From Pseudomonadota bacterium (GTDB lineage Bacteria > Pseudomonadota > Gammaproteobacteria > Pseudomonadales > Oceanobacteraceae): a stretch of 7,388 nucleotides of DNA. A model generated the notes under the pieces. The model saw nothing but the letters and a program-made list of their open reading frames with translations. It had not been told where the DNA came from and searched no databases. Within the stretch, counting starts at the first letter, position 1. Each line of letters opens with the position of its first letter. Location of the stretch: NCBI GenBank assembly GCA_023399105.1, contig JAEWQT010000322.1:1-7388 (forward strand), in the 5' to 3' direction. Positions 6,686-7,388 of this stretch are shown one piece after another. A program made the translations under genes and the position numbers.

Positions 6686-7326
6686 AAACCGGTTAACTCC
6701 TGCAGTACGGCGGCAATTTGCTCCTGGACATAGCCCAGCGGCTGGCTGGCATCAATCCGGCGCATACGGCGGTTGTGCTGCGCCAGCCAGTGAAAACCTT
6801 GCTGCACCCGCTCAAAGAACTCCAGTTGTTCCTGCTCAAAACGGTCAATCACATCACCATTACTGACCGCCCGTCCGCGTGCCCTGGCCATGCCAACGCT
6901 TAGTGGGGCATCCAGCAGGAAGGTGCAATCCGGCTCCAGGCCGCGCTGCACCAGCAATTTAAGCTCTTCGATCCAGGCCTGTGGCAACCCGCGGCCAAAG
7001 CCCTGATAGGCCACGGTCGAATCGGTAAAGCGATCGCAGACCACCCACTTACCGGCGATCAGGGCCGGCTTGATTAAGGTATTGATGTGCTGGGCGCGGG
7101 CAGCAAAGACCAGCAGCAACTCCGCCATGGGGTCTACCGGTTCGCTGTGATGGGCTTTCAGCAATTGATTACGGATGGTCTCAGCCACGGGGGTGCCGCC
7201 AGGTTCACGGGTAACAACCACGTCAACGCCATGGCTGCGCAGCCACTCAGCACAGAACTGAATATTGGTGCTTTTGCCGACTCCCTCACCGCCTTCAAAG
7301 GTGATAAAACGTCCGGGCTGTATCAT
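6682..7326 (-). CDS. tmk: Thymidylate (dTMP) kinase
   Basis: This 214-residue cytoplasmic enzyme phosphorylates dTMP to dTDP using ATP, a required step in dTTP supply. The P-loop EGGEGVGKST is at residues 11-20 with Lys18. TREPGGTP is at 39-46, and the DRF motif at 98-100 is followed by the dTMP-binding DSTVAYQGFGRG segment. LLDAP is at 137-141, and the LID region ARARGR (147-152) is followed by DVIDRFE. The P-loop lacks a basic residue and the LID is Arg-rich, the E. coli-like type II pattern. The length fits the family. The start ATG at 7326-7324 is preceded by AGAGGAA, which lies inside the end of the upstream gene. It sits 6 bp after the probable mltG stop and overlaps holB by 4 bp. Confidence 0.97.
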   Translation of the reverse strand: MIQPGRFITFEGGEGVGKSTNIQFCAEWLRSHGVDVVVTREPGGTPVAETIRNQLLKAHHSEPVDPMAELLLVFAARAQHINTLIKPALIAGKWVVCDRFTDSTVAYQGFGRGLPQAWIEELKLLVQRGLEPDCTFLLDAPLSVGMARARGRAVSNGDVIDRFEQEQLEFFERVQQGFHWLAQHNRRMRRIDASQPLGYVQEQIAAVLQELTGL

Positions 7327-7332
7327 GCAGTC

Positions 7333-7388
7333 TTATTCCTCTGCGGGTGCCGGGCTGGCCGGCGGCGGTGCCGAACGGTAATCCGTGC
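7333..7388 (-). CDS. mltG: Probable C-terminal end of endolytic transglycosylase MltG (runs off window)
   Basis: The minus-strand frame ending in TAA at 7335-7333 gives 17 residues, TDYRSAPPPASPAPAEE. The DYRS followed by a Pro/Ala-rich tail resembles how many MltG proteins end. The main support is gene order: mltG is almost always the gene just before tmk-holB-pilZ in gammaproteobacteria. MltG is an inner-membrane-anchored enzyme that cuts nascent peptidoglycan strands. With so few residues no domain can be seen, so the name is inferred from context. The tmk ribosome site lies within its last codons. Confidence 0.55.
   Translation of the reverse strand, partial: TDYRSAPPPASPAPAEE

Noticed and set aside
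6312..6866. Plus-strand open frame of 184 codons across the holB/tmk junction
   Set aside because: Antisense to two essential, motif-complete genes; no credible start signal or domain.

Overview
This window looks like a chromosomal core region of a gammaproteobacterium. The order mltG-tmk-holB-pilZ is the one known from Pseudomonas and related orders. The PilZ protein is close to the short type IV pilus PilZ of pseudomonads. The left end carries a DUF3450 / long ExbB-like pair typical of marine gammaproteobacterial TonB clusters. The base composition is fairly GC-rich. A marine member of the Oceanospirillales/Pseudomonadales area is my best guess, but the genus cannot be fixed from this sequence. 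No mobile elements, tRNA, rRNA or CRISPR arrays were seen.

Layout from right to left. (1) 7388-5312, minus strand: a tight operon with the last codons of a probable mltG (peptidoglycan transglycosylase), tmk (dTMP kinase), holB (DNA polymerase III delta prime) and pilZ (type IV pilus assembly). Genes overlap by 4 bp (tmk/holB) or lie 6 to 15 bp apart. (2) A hairpin at 5257-5281 with T-rich flanks on both sides separates this operon from the convergent gene. (3) 4075-5220, plus strand: a class V fold PLP enzyme of unassigned substrate. (4) A 73 bp divergent intergenic region with small palindromes. (5) 4001-1104, minus strand: a large M16C (PreP-type) zinc metallopeptidase, apparently cytoplasmic. 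(6) A strong hairpin terminator at about 1064-1094. (7) 1042-1, minus strand: a secreted coiled-coil DUF3450 protein with a GTG start, overlapping by one base with the start of a MotA/TolQ/ExbB family protein that has a signal peptide and periplasmic coiled coil (TtpC-like). That last gene runs off the left edge.

Functionally the window joins three unrelated themes: a replication/cell-envelope/pilus operon, a protease and PLP-enzyme divergent pair, and the beginning of an outer-membrane energising (TonB2-like) operon. The least understood parts are the DUF3450 protein and the PLP enzyme. I found no convincing evidence of a wholly new system here.
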